DNA from: a virus
Length of the DNA stretch: 27,030 nucleotides
Reading direction: 5' to 3' (one strand)
Virus record (IMG/VR): IMGVR_UViG_3300048065_000294
Span: 1-27,030 of that record
Shown in pieces: positions 1-6,540 of this stretch. Within the stretch, counting starts at the first letter, position 1; each line of letters begins with the position of its first letter. The notes under the pieces are model-generated. The model was not told the DNA's origin, searched no databases, and saw nothing but the letters and a program-made list of their open reading frames with translations. A program made the translations under genes and the position numbers.

Positions 1-105
1 TTCTTCTTGATTATCTTGATCACCTGAATCAGCTACAACAGCCTCTTCTTGATCATCTTCGGCCTCGATAATCTCGAGTTCTTCCTTTTCCGCTGCTTCT
101 GCCAT
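1..105 (-). CDS. N-terminus of an acidic protein, possibly scaffold or head-assembly (partial)
   Basis: An open frame runs from an ATG at 105 off the left end of the window, so only 35 residues are visible. They are strongly acidic and alanine-rich, with many Glu and Asp and no Cys, Trp or aromatic core. It is the next gene in the leftward late operon, starting one base after the co-chaperonin gene ends. Acidic, disordered N-termini in this position, after the portal and before the expected capsid gene, are common in phage scaffolding proteins, but that role is inferred from position only. Nothing catalytic can be seen in the visible part. Confidence 0.5.
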   Translation of the reverse strand, partial: MAEAAEKEELEIIEAEDDQEEAVVADSGDQDNQEE

Positions 106-106
106 A

Positions 107-541
107 CTAAGCTCCGTATGTCTTTATATCATCGGGGTCGATGATTGTTGCAATGACCTCATCGTCATTGATGATACGAACCTCGCCGCCTTCGATGTTG
201 AAGCGAGATCCAGCGTAGCGACCAATACATACCCAATCGCCTTCCTTGCACCACGGCTCGGCACCGGGTCCAAACTTGTCTGGGTCTTGATATGCTAGGG
301 GTCCAAGTTTCACGACATACGCTACGGTTGTCGCTCGGCTTTCTTTCTCACGAGTAGCGTCCGGGATGAAAATGCCGCTATTCGTTTTCTCCTTACCCAT
401 GTAAGGCATAACAAGAAGCCGCCAACCTGTGGGCTGCGGTACTCGTTCTGCGATGGATTTGGATTTTGCTTGTTCGGCTGCTTTCTTAGCTGCCTCGCGT
501 TGTGCGATAATGTAATCAGGTACTATCAGAGTCTTCGTCAT
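107..541 (-). CDS. GroES-like co-chaperonin (Cpn10)
   Basis: The 144-residue product resembles Cpn10/GroES, the lid of the GroEL folding chamber. Residues 36-140 follow the family order: a first strand (WRLLVMPY), a mobile-loop-like stretch at about 51-66 containing SGIFIP, which takes the place of the IVL tripeptide that docks on GroEL, then VVKLG, a GDWVCIG strand and a closing EVIATI strand. An N-terminal extension of about 35 residues, rich in Ala and Lys, is extra to ordinary GroES. I place the start at the internal ATG at 541 because AAGGCGA lies upstream of it; a longer reading from 574 is possible. No GroEL gene is visible, so it probably works with the host chaperonin, most likely to fold capsid proteins as T4 gp31 does. 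Confidence 0.8.
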   Translation of the reverse strand: MTKTLIVPDYIIAQREAAKKAAEQAKSKSIAERVPQPTGWRLLVMPYMGKEKTNSGIFIPDATREKESRATTVAYVVKLGPLAYQDPDKFGPGAEPWCKEGDWVCIGRYAGSRFNIEGGEVRIINDDEVIATIIDPDDIKTYGA

Positions 542-725
542 AGTTCGCCTTTTGTAGCAGGGTTTGGAGTTCATCTAATGCATAGGTGAGTCCCTGAATC
601 TCACCTACAGATGCGCGGTAGCTTTCCATGTTTGGAACGCCGCCGCTCGTTACAGAGACACTAATGTCTTCTATACGATTATTCAAGGCCCTTCTATATC
701 TCGATACAAAATTTACGATGTCCAT
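516..725 (-). CDS. small conserved phage protein of unknown function
   Basis: This 69-residue protein is mostly helical by eye, with amphipathic segments at both ends around a short Ser/Gly/Val linker (SVTSGGVPN), and an acidic C-terminal tail. Its outline (NF.SRYRRAL..RIEDI, then YR..VGEIQGL) looks like short proteins I associate with structural operons of many tailed phages, but I cannot name a family. It overlaps the start of the co-chaperonin gene by 26 bases and follows the Cys-rich gene with a 3-base gap, so it is translated as part of the late operon. A connector or assembly role is possible; the sequence does not show it. Confidence 0.7.
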   Translation of the reverse strand: MDIVNFVSRYRRALNNRIEDISVSVTSGGVPNMESYRASVGEIQGLTYALDELQTLLQKANYDEDSDST

Positions 726-728
726 AAG

Positions 729-1112
729 TTACTCGTTACAGTTGCAATCACCTTCGCAGTCACAAGGCATGTCGCTCATCGGACCGCCTTCTTCCCACTC
801 TGTACAACTGTTGGTAGCACTACACATGAACTTTAGCAACTGACAATAGCCAATCTGGTTGGTTTCGTCCTTCATGCACTGCTGCATATGCTGTGTGATA
901 TTGAACACACTACAAACAGCACAGCTTTCTTCTGGGTTTACAGCAGGGCCGTACTGATGTTCTTTGACAGCAAGACGTTTGTTTTCTTCGTTTGTCTCGA
1001 GATCCTGTGTGGCAATAGGACAAGCATCCTGCATCTTATCAACAGGCATGCCGTCTTGGATTTCTTTTGAAAGATCCATCCCATCGGGGATCAGTTTGAT
1101 TTCAATCTTCAT
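729..1112 (-). CDS. Cys-rich protein resembling a high-potential iron-sulfur protein
   Basis: The product has 127 residues with eleven cysteines. Cys64-x2-Cys67, then Cys90 followed by QLL, then Cys103 followed by TEW roughly reproduce the four-cysteine signature of HiPIP ferredoxins (C-x2-C, a C-Q-L-F segment, and a last Cys followed two residues later by Trp). Cys79 and Cys97 are extra, and a second cluster at the C-terminus (Cys117, 119, 123, 125, alternating with acidic residues) looks metal-binding too. No signal peptide is present. AGGATAA precedes the start codon. It sits between a Gly-rich structural gene and small assembly genes, so a virion-associated metalloprotein is plausible. 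The HiPIP match is by eye; zinc binding or disulfide-rich structure are alternatives. Confidence 0.6.
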   Translation of the reverse strand: MKIEIKLIPDGMDLSKEIQDGMPVDKMQDACPIATQDLETNEENKRLAVKEHQYGPAVNPEESCAVCSVFNITQHMQQCMKDETNQIGYCQLLKFMCSATNSCTEWEEGGPMSDMPCDCEGDCNCNE

Positions 1113-1116
1113 TTTA

Positions 1117-2409
1117 TTATCCTGTTACATAGCCGTAAAGTTTATCTAGTGCTTCTTGGGCTGTTGTTCCAAATTTATCAAAGAACGGCTTGTCTTGTTG
1201 TCCACCATAATAGGTTTGGCCTTTGCCGCCCGGGCTATATATACCACCCTGACCCTGATAACCAGACTGATAAGTTCTGCCACCAGAACCAGCTACATCA
1301 AAGGAACCTGCTGGCAGACCCGAAACAGGGCCGAGATTGCGGTTATAGTCCTGATCGAATACCCCGGGTATGTCTGTGCCATACATATTCTCATTACCCG
1401 GCTGCACAAACGGGTCACCTTTTTCAATTAGGCCTCTGAGTTCATCATAAACTTGCTGCGAGTATCCGCTTTCCAAGCCTTTGAAACCCATAGCTAGTTG
1501 TTCACCAGCAGAAGGCGAAAGCGATGTTGTTCTTTGAATGTTCGCGGCTGGTGGAGCAAACCCTCTTTTACTGGTTCTGGCTGCAATATCAGCGCGAGTT
1601 TCATAGCTGGCCGGGGTCAGAGATTCTATGCCCACTTTAGTCGGCGCTGCTACCGGGGCTGAAAAGAACTCAGTCATAGCTTCTTTAGCTTGCGTTGGGT
1701 TTAGGCCACCAAGCATAGTGCTAAGAATGCCGCCGCTTTGACGTGGATTGTTAGGGTCGAATGAGTCAAAGCCGGGCTGGCCCGGAAGGCCATATTCTTG
1801 TGTACCCAGCATAGCAGCAATTGGGCCGAGTGGCGTAAGACCAAACAAACCACGAGCAATCATCTCACCAGTGGATTGTTTGCGGGCCTGACCCATAACA
1901 TCACCAAACTGAGTCTTATACCCTGCGGATTGTGCGCCAGCGCGAAGCTGACCCTCTCCTGCTGTTGGGAAATCAGGGTTGTATCCAACCATGCCCGGCT
2001 TGTTCTGCGGGTTCATAAACTTAGAAAACTGATTGTTGGCAATAGAAATACGGTTTGAACGACTGATGTTATCAGTGTAATCTATGTTCTTGGGATCAAT
2101 GCCCAAATATTTTGTAAATATGTTGTCGCTACCGAATGGATTTGTGTCTGTGATTCCTCGGCTACGATTAAATGTTTCCTGTGCCTGCATTATGTCTTGG
2201 ATTTGAGAAACACGATTAAAGTCTGGTGTATAGTCGTTACTTAGAAAACCACCACTGCCATCATTACCGCCGCCGGGATCAACATCCCTGCCACTAGCCA
2301 TAGCACTGGTAGCCGCATCTTGACGCCCACCAGCAATATCTGATGAAGACAAGCCTTCGTTTCCACGAGCTTCTTGTGCTGTTGTTTCCCCGCCAAAACC
2401 TCTAGCCAT
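1117..2409 (-). CDS. Gly-rich low-complexity virion-type protein
   Basis: This 430-residue protein is unusually rich in Gly, Ser, Pro, Asn and Gln, with long stretches likely to be disordered (residues 1-60 and about 330-410). The only clear hydrophobic segment, at about 184-202 (GLFGLTPLGPIAAMLG), could insert in a membrane. A short amphipathic helix closes the protein. I do not recognise a family. The composition, one membrane-active segment and position between portal-side genes and the co-chaperonin resemble internal (ejection) proteins of podoviruses, but this is inference. CCGGAG lies upstream of the ATG, which overlaps the stop of the upstream gene by one base. Confidence 0.75.
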   Translation of the reverse strand: MARGFGGETTAQEARGNEGLSSSDIAGGRQDAATSAMASGRDVDPGGGNDGSGGFLSNDYTPDFNRVSQIQDIMQAQETFNRSRGITDTNPFGSDNIFTKYLGIDPKNIDYTDNISRSNRISIANNQFSKFMNPQNKPGMVGYNPDFPTAGEGQLRAGAQSAGYKTQFGDVMGQARKQSTGEMIARGLFGLTPLGPIAAMLGTQEYGLPGQPGFDSFDPNNPRQSGGILSTMLGGLNPTQAKEAMTEFFSAPVAAPTKVGIESLTPASYETRADIAARTSKRGFAPPAANIQRTTSLSPSAGEQLAMGFKGLESGYSQQVYDELRGLIEKGDPFVQPGNENMYGTDIPGVFDQDYNRNLGPVSGLPAGSFDVAGSGGRTYQSGYQGQGGIYSPGGKGQTYYGGQQDKPFFDKFGTTAQEALDKLYGYVTG

Positions 2410-2750
2410 TACTTAACTCCGGTAAACTTCGTACCTTGAATTGCTTTACCGTAGCCGCCACAAGCCATGTGCTTCACGCCGCCACACTTACGACCTTCTG
2501 CTTCCATCTCTTCTTTTTGCTTCTTACGAAGATGCGCTGCCCGTGCTTCTTTGAACCGCATGTTATACTCGGTGTCATCTTTACCTGAACGGGTCTTTGG
2601 TTTTGGGCCTTTGTACTTATTAGGCATGTGTTTCTCCAGTGTCTCTGACCCACCGTCCTTGCGACCACGGGCTTTCTTCATGAGTTTTTGTGCGGCAGAT
2701 CTACTAACACCGAGATCGTCTGCAAACTGATTTATTCTTGGTCCGGCCAT
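2409..2750 (-). CDS. small basic protein with an HTH-like N-terminus and a Gly-Lys tail
   Basis: The 113-residue product opens with a probable helix-turn-helix (residues 6-27, FADDLGVSRSAAQKLMKKA), followed by a basic, lysine-rich linker, a helical EARAAHLRKKQKEEMEAEG segment and a C-terminal tail with two CGG motifs and ending GTKFTGVK. Similar glycine-lysine tails occur on two other proteins of this operon. The HTH suggests DNA binding and the overall charge fits contact with packaged DNA, but no family is recognised. The start overlaps the end of the DUF1289 gene by 19 bases. A transcription regulator is an alternative, though the place among virion genes argues for a structural role. Confidence 0.7.
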   Translation of the reverse strand: MAGPRINQFADDLGVSRSAAQKLMKKARGRKDGGSETLEKHMPNKYKGPKPKTRSGKDDTEYNMRFKEARAAHLRKKQKEEMEAEGRKCGGVKHMACGGYGKAIQGTKFTGVK

Positions 2751-2863
2751 TTCTTACCCCAGTTTATAATCTCATCAATGGTACGACCACAGCCAATACA
2801 TCTTACACGTTCTTCGTCCAAGACACAAACACCTACGCACGGGCTAATCTTTTTTGTGTTCAT
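2732..2863 (-). CDS. DUF1289-like mini-protein
   Basis: A 43-residue frame starts at the ATG at 2863 and stops at 2732. Its sequence follows the DUF1289 pattern closely: SPCVGVC, then a short acidic link, then CIGCGRTIDEI and a Trp. The four cysteines (C9, C13, C22, C25) can form a small metal site. DUF1289 proteins are frequent in Proteobacteria and have no established function. Here the protein is reduced to the core motif. It overlaps the membrane-protein gene upstream by 20 bases and the HTH-like gene downstream by 19 bases, as expected for a translated member of the late operon. Confidence 0.75.
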   Translation of the reverse strand: MNTKKISPCVGVCVLDEERVRCIGCGRTIDEIINWGKKWPDQE

Positions 2864-3047
2864 GACCCATCCAAATCCCAAAGACGCCAGTCATGACGCC
2901 CATAACTACAGATACAAAAGCTGACTGCTGTGAGCTAGGCTCCGGCAAAGCCATAAACCACTCAGCACAGCGCCACGACATTAACGTACTCATCAGCATC
3001 ATAAAGCGCGGCAGAATCTTCCACTTGAGGAAAGTCTCTACGCTCAT
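2844..3047 (-). CDS. two-TM small membrane protein, holin candidate
   Basis: The product has 67 residues with two hydrophobic segments, about 11-32 and 42-60, joined by a short loop containing PEPSSQQS, and a charged tail GHEHKKD. Size, two membrane passes and charged C-terminus fit a class II-type holin or related lysis or membrane protein. The loop pattern (FMALPEP..QQSA.VSVV.G..TG.F..WMG) is one I associate with short proteins in marine phage late operons, usually left unnamed. GGGTGGG precedes the start. Another holin-type gene (3500-3895) lies two genes away, so one of the pair could act as antiholin or spanin helper; no endolysin is visible in this window. Confidence 0.65.
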   Translation of the reverse strand: MSVETFLKWKILPRFMMLMSTLMSWRCAEWFMALPEPSSQQSAFVSVVMGVMTGVFGIWMGHEHKKD

Positions 3048-3481
3048 TTCTTTCTATACCCACCCCGCCGGTACGCCGGAGTAGATTCAAATGCAGATAA
3101 AAAAGCACCAAGCACAGGAACTGAACGAAGCCCCACTCTTTTCGCTATGTCTTTCGCGGTGCTTTTCGCGGCACCCTTAATGACGTTTTTCTGTTCTTGT
3201 ATAAGCGCCTTTCGTTCTAGCTTATTACGGTCGCTTAAATTGGAAGGCTTAATATTCTGTAGTCTTTCCAGCTTGTTTTTTGCAGCAACCGTGTTAGCTT
3301 GATTCCGGGTAGAAACAGTTTTGTCTTTTCTAGCCTGTACTCGCGCTTTTTCTTTTTTCTGAAGTGCTGCACTTCGCCGCTGTCTAGGCGACTTTTTAGC
3401 CGACAAAGCGGCGGCACCTGCGGCTGTCGCCGCTGTACCAGCGGCCATAGCCGCGCCAGATTTGTTGTTTTCGTTTGCCAT
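3044..3481 (-). CDS. basic Ala/Lys-rich internal virion-type protein
   Basis: The 145-residue product begins with an Ala/Gly/Thr-rich segment (residues 8-28) that is mildly hydrophobic. A long, strongly basic, probably helical region follows (29-115), then a short hydrophobic patch (SVPVLGAFLSAF, about 120-131) and the tail RRGGYRKK. No enzyme motif is visible. Such composition suits a DNA-contacting or membrane-contacting virion protein. The operon position, directly after the 3-TM holin gene, is compatible with a late structural role. TAGGAG is well placed upstream of the ATG. Function is not recognised. Confidence 0.7.
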   Translation of the reverse strand: MANENNKSGAAMAAGTAATAAGAAALSAKKSPRQRRSAALQKKEKARVQARKDKTVSTRNQANTVAAKNKLERLQNIKPSNLSDRNKLERKALIQEQKNVIKGAAKSTAKDIAKRVGLRSVPVLGAFLSAFESTPAYRRGGYRKK

Positions 3482-3499
3482 TGTTTTCTCCTACAGCAC

Positions 3500-3895
3500 C
3501 TACTTTGTTAAGCCCTTGGCCTTTTCGAAGCTACGCATTCCACCAAGCCCAAGCATACCAAGTAAGACAGTCATTAAGCTGTCCATATCAAACTGAGGGT
3601 AGGCTACCGGCGCAACACCCATATAGGCAGTCACTACATCCATAGTAGGGAAGACCAAAAAGTGAGCGAACAAGGCCAAACTACAGCACCAGCCAACACT
3701 TGGTCGCCAACCCGCCACAAACAAGTTCCGTGACTTGGCTTCTTCAGCATTGATAGCCAACTGCCCTTTAGCAAGTTCCTGTGCATGCCGCTCCGCCATA
3801 GTGGCAATCTCATGCGCCAGCTTGTTCTTCTGGTCTTTGTCCTCGACAAACTTACCGATCAACTCGGTCGCTGGACCTATCAGTGCTTGAATCAT
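3500..3895 (-). CDS. holin of the 3-TM (GTA-type) family
   Basis: This 131-residue protein matches the outline of the Holin_3TMs family, known from gene transfer agents and alphaproteobacterial phages. It has an amphipathic N-terminal helix, a charged helical stretch (about 18-55), the AGWRP motif (61-65) directly before a membrane segment (66-84), a polar loop with aromatic residues, and a last hydrophobic segment (104-120) ending GMRSFEKAKG. Holins of this kind permeabilise the inner membrane at the end of infection. The third membrane pass is weak in this copy. The start codon follows GGAG at a slightly long spacing and overlaps a possible 19-residue mini-gene. Confidence 0.8.
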   Translation of the reverse strand: MIQALIGPATELIGKFVEDKDQKNKLAHEIATMAERHAQELAKGQLAINAEEAKSRNLFVAGWRPSVGWCCSLALFAHFLVFPTMDVVTAYMGVAPVAYPQFDMDSLMTVLLGMLGLGGMRSFEKAKGLTK

Positions 3896-3951
3896 TTCTT
3901 ACGATTCTCCTTGGCCTGCTTCTTAGTGGTGCGGTTGTGCATGTCCCACAT
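3892..3951 (-). CDS. possible 19-residue basic mini-gene
   Basis: Between the portal stop (3954) and the holin start there is a 20-codon frame beginning with ATG at 3951 and ending with TGA at 3892, overlapping the holin ATG. The predicted peptide is very basic, with a run of Lys, Arg and Gln. The spacing fits translational coupling from the portal gene. It may equally be just the leader for the holin gene, since peptides this short cannot be judged by sequence alone. Confidence 0.25.
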   Translation of the reverse strand: MWDMHNRTTKKQAKENRKK

Positions 3952-3953
3952 AA

Positions 3954-6350
3954 TCACTGCCCTCGGTTCCTTGCTAAACTGGCCTGCGTATTGATACGGA
4001 AGATATTCACATCATTCCGGTCATTGGCAATACCCTGCTGCAAACGCATGCGCTCAAGGGCAAGGTCTGCGGCCTGCTGCATCTTGGCCTGATCCATCTG
4101 GAAGTCCATCGTATCGTTCTGCATCTTACGCTGAATTTCCATCTGGTCGTTCTGCAACTCCTGCTGACGGATAGATACAAGCGGGTCAGGCTGCTGTGGT
4201 GGGATCAAAAGCGGTGCCAACTGCTCAAGTGTCTCAGAAATCTGCTGCGCGACCATAGCCTCAACTACGTTCGGATCAACCTGCGGAATTGGCTCACCCG
4301 CCGCCTGTGCCTGCTCAATGGCCTGACGGAATACTTCCTGCACAATATCACGAGCAAACATAGCAACGTGATCCTGAACGTGCGCCTGTAGCGCTAGAAA
4401 GGCCTGTGGGTTCGCTTGAATAGCCGGAGACTGAATCATAGCTGCATGCACCCGAATGTGCGCCCTGTGGTCTTGTTGAGCGAATACCTGCGGCATACCA
4501 CCCTTCAGGGCAGTCGAGTTCTCTGTGGCCGGATCCATTGGCTGTGGTGGCTGTGGTGCTGGCAGAATCGCATCGATGTTCTTAATATCCAGCGCATCGT
4601 ACATACGGCGATAAGCCTCGTACATATTATGCATCTGCGGTGCAGCCTGTGCCATCTGCAACTGTGTCTGCGCCAACGACATACGCTGTGCCATCGAGAA
4701 GATGTTCGGATCAGATACAGGTAAGATGTCAATCCGCCCATCAAAGTCCTGCTGCATAATCTCTGGCGGAATGTTCTGCCCAACAAAATACGGATACGGC
4801 ACTGGATTATCAGCAAAGATCTCAGCCAGCATGCGGAACTCAGCTTTCTGTGAGTAATGCAAGCGCTTATGAATGCTAGAGATAACCTTCGAACCCTGCT
4901 CGATCAACGCAACAGTCGTACCCACAGGGGCATTGCTGTTCACATCGCTGATCTTCGCATCCGAGACTTGTGCAAACCTACGACCAGAATCAACCACAAC
5001 ACCCAGAAGCTGGGCCAAAGTACCTGACGGCTCTTTGTAAGGCAGTGGGATAATCGAGTTCTTCAGATCACCACCCGGCGCATCAATGTCACGGAACTCA
5101 CCCGGCGACAACGGCTCATCGTCATTACGAATACGCACACCACGAGCTTTAAATCCAGCCGGAAGGTTCGACAGAGTCCCCGCATCAATAAGCTGGCGAA
5201 GAATCGAGGTAGCCGCACGAGACAATCCACCGATTGTATGCAGCAAACCAAAGCCGTAGAAACCAAAACCCGGCAAAAACTTGTAGTGTGTGAAATACTG
5301 ACGCCGCCGTCTTAGCGGATCCGCCTCACGATAGCTTCTAACAATGCTAAGAACTTCTCCAGAGGCTTCATCAAGAGTAACAATATAAGGCAACTTAATG
5401 CCCGTATCTCCCCCATCAGGTCCCACGTCTTCAAAACCTTCCAGATCGAGATCAACGTGGATTTCATATATTGTATAAACATCGTCACCGTAACTAGGAC
5501 GAATGCCTGTAAGCTCGTTAGTGCGCCCTTGAATAGTTCCTTCATCTTCGGACTCATCGCTTGCAGATAATTCAACATCTCTATACACCCCTGCTACTTG
5601 CATCTTGCGGATTTCATTCTCCGTCATCCGCACAATATGTGTTACACGCTCCGCTGTCCGTAGATCAGAAGCTGTGTAAGGCACAATCAGATCTTCAGCC
5701 GGAACAAACTTGGATACAGCCCGCTGCCTAGTCGGGTCAAAATAAATCTTCTTAAACGTAGAACCAGTAATCGGTAGATAATACAACATCTGATCCGTGT
5801 CTGGATCAAACTCTTCCATCACCTCAGTGATCTGGTAATTCATAAAGTCTTCTACACGCTGGGCCTGATCTTCCGTCTCTTTGGTCGGCGCACCTAAGAT
5901 CTGGGTCTTTACAGGACCACCAGATGGTAACATCTCTTTATAAGCCTGCGCTTGAAACTGAGTAACGGCCTCACTCAACAATGGATGATGAACGCCGCTG
6001 GCACCCAAGAACGGAGCAGAACGCTCCTCGTAATTGATACCAAGTAACCCCAAACCCTTTGCAATGGCCTCTTCCCAATCAGAACGCGACTCCATGTCAT
6101 CCTGAATCTTGTCACGAAGATCCGAGGACAACGAACCAAGAACCGAAGGATCAATGATCTCGGCTAAGTTTGCATTGTGGTCGTACTCTTCAGCAACAAC
6201 CTCAAGCGTCTGCTCTTCACCAGCAAGCTCAATGCCCGGTGGTAGTTCGTCCTCGAAACCCGGTACTTCGACCTGCAACTCTTCAGGCATAAGATCAGCC
6301 GGGCCACCCGGACCCATAGCCATGTCAACCATCTGTGGAGGTAGTGCCAT
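3954..6350 (-). CDS. portal protein (podovirus-type, long)
   Basis: At 798 residues this is long for a portal, as in several marine podoviruses. After an acidic N-terminus (1-60) comes the clip and stem region with the pattern LGLLGINYEERSAPF and a conserved-looking segment at 113-143 (LGASGVHHPLLSEAVTQFQAQAYKEMLP). The middle is alpha/beta, and the C-terminal third is Gln-, Met- and Pro-rich and helical (about 560-798), probably the barrel that projects into the capsid. Portals form the dodecameric ring through which the terminase pumps DNA. The gene lies two genes after the large terminase, as expected. AAAGGAAC precedes the ATG. Identification rests on size, position and remembered similarity to marine phage portals. 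Confidence 0.85.
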   Translation of the reverse strand: MALPPQMVDMAMGPGGPADLMPEELQVEVPGFEDELPPGIELAGEEQTLEVVAEEYDHNANLAEIIDPSVLGSLSSDLRDKIQDDMESRSDWEEAIAKGLGLLGINYEERSAPFLGASGVHHPLLSEAVTQFQAQAYKEMLPSGGPVKTQILGAPTKETEDQAQRVEDFMNYQITEVMEEFDPDTDQMLYYLPITGSTFKKIYFDPTRQRAVSKFVPAEDLIVPYTASDLRTAERVTHIVRMTENEIRKMQVAGVYRDVELSASDESEDEGTIQGRTNELTGIRPSYGDDVYTIYEIHVDLDLEGFEDVGPDGGDTGIKLPYIVTLDEASGEVLSIVRSYREADPLRRRRQYFTHYKFLPGFGFYGFGLLHTIGGLSRAATSILRQLIDAGTLSNLPAGFKARGVRIRNDDEPLSPGEFRDIDAPGGDLKNSIIPLPYKEPSGTLAQLLGVVVDSGRRFAQVSDAKISDVNSNAPVGTTVALIEQGSKVISSIHKRLHYSQKAEFRMLAEIFADNPVPYPYFVGQNIPPEIMQQDFDGRIDILPVSDPNIFSMAQRMSLAQTQLQMAQAAPQMHNMYEAYRRMYDALDIKNIDAILPAPQPPQPMDPATENSTALKGGMPQVFAQQDHRAHIRVHAAMIQSPAIQANPQAFLALQAHVQDHVAMFARDIVQEVFRQAIEQAQAAGEPIPQVDPNVVEAMVAQQISETLEQLAPLLIPPQQPDPLVSIRQQELQNDQMEIQRKMQNDTMDFQMDQAKMQQAADLALERMRLQQGIANDRNDVNIFRINTQASLARNRGQ

Positions 6351-6539
6351 TTAAAATGTTCCTTTAAATCTCTGTGGTCTCGCAATAGGGCTGAAACCTT
6401 TTACCATACCGCCCTTGGCTTTCTTCACAGGCTGTGTAGAACGCTCAAGCTGTATCTCTTTATAGCGATCATACTCGCTGTCGGTAAGACTACGAATGTC
6501 TCGCTGTGCCGCTGCCATGATCTGTCTATCTGTTCGCAT
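6351..6539 (-). CDS. small protein with a Gly-Lys virion-type tail
   Basis: I place the start at the ATG at 6539, right after the upstream stop (6541-6543); the longer frame would run into that gene. The 62-residue product is helical and charged at first (residues 1-35), then has the basic tail KKAKGGMVKGFSPIARPQRFKGTF split by prolines. This tail resembles the ends of the 113-residue protein at 2409-2750 and of the 830-residue protein upstream. Its place between the polyvalent-type gene and the portal gene suggests a virion or assembly role. No family is recognised. Confidence 0.65.
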   Translation of the reverse strand: MRTDRQIMAAAQRDIRSLTDSEYDRYKEIQLERSTQPVKKAKGGMVKGFSPIARPQRFKGTF

Positions 6540-6540
6540 C

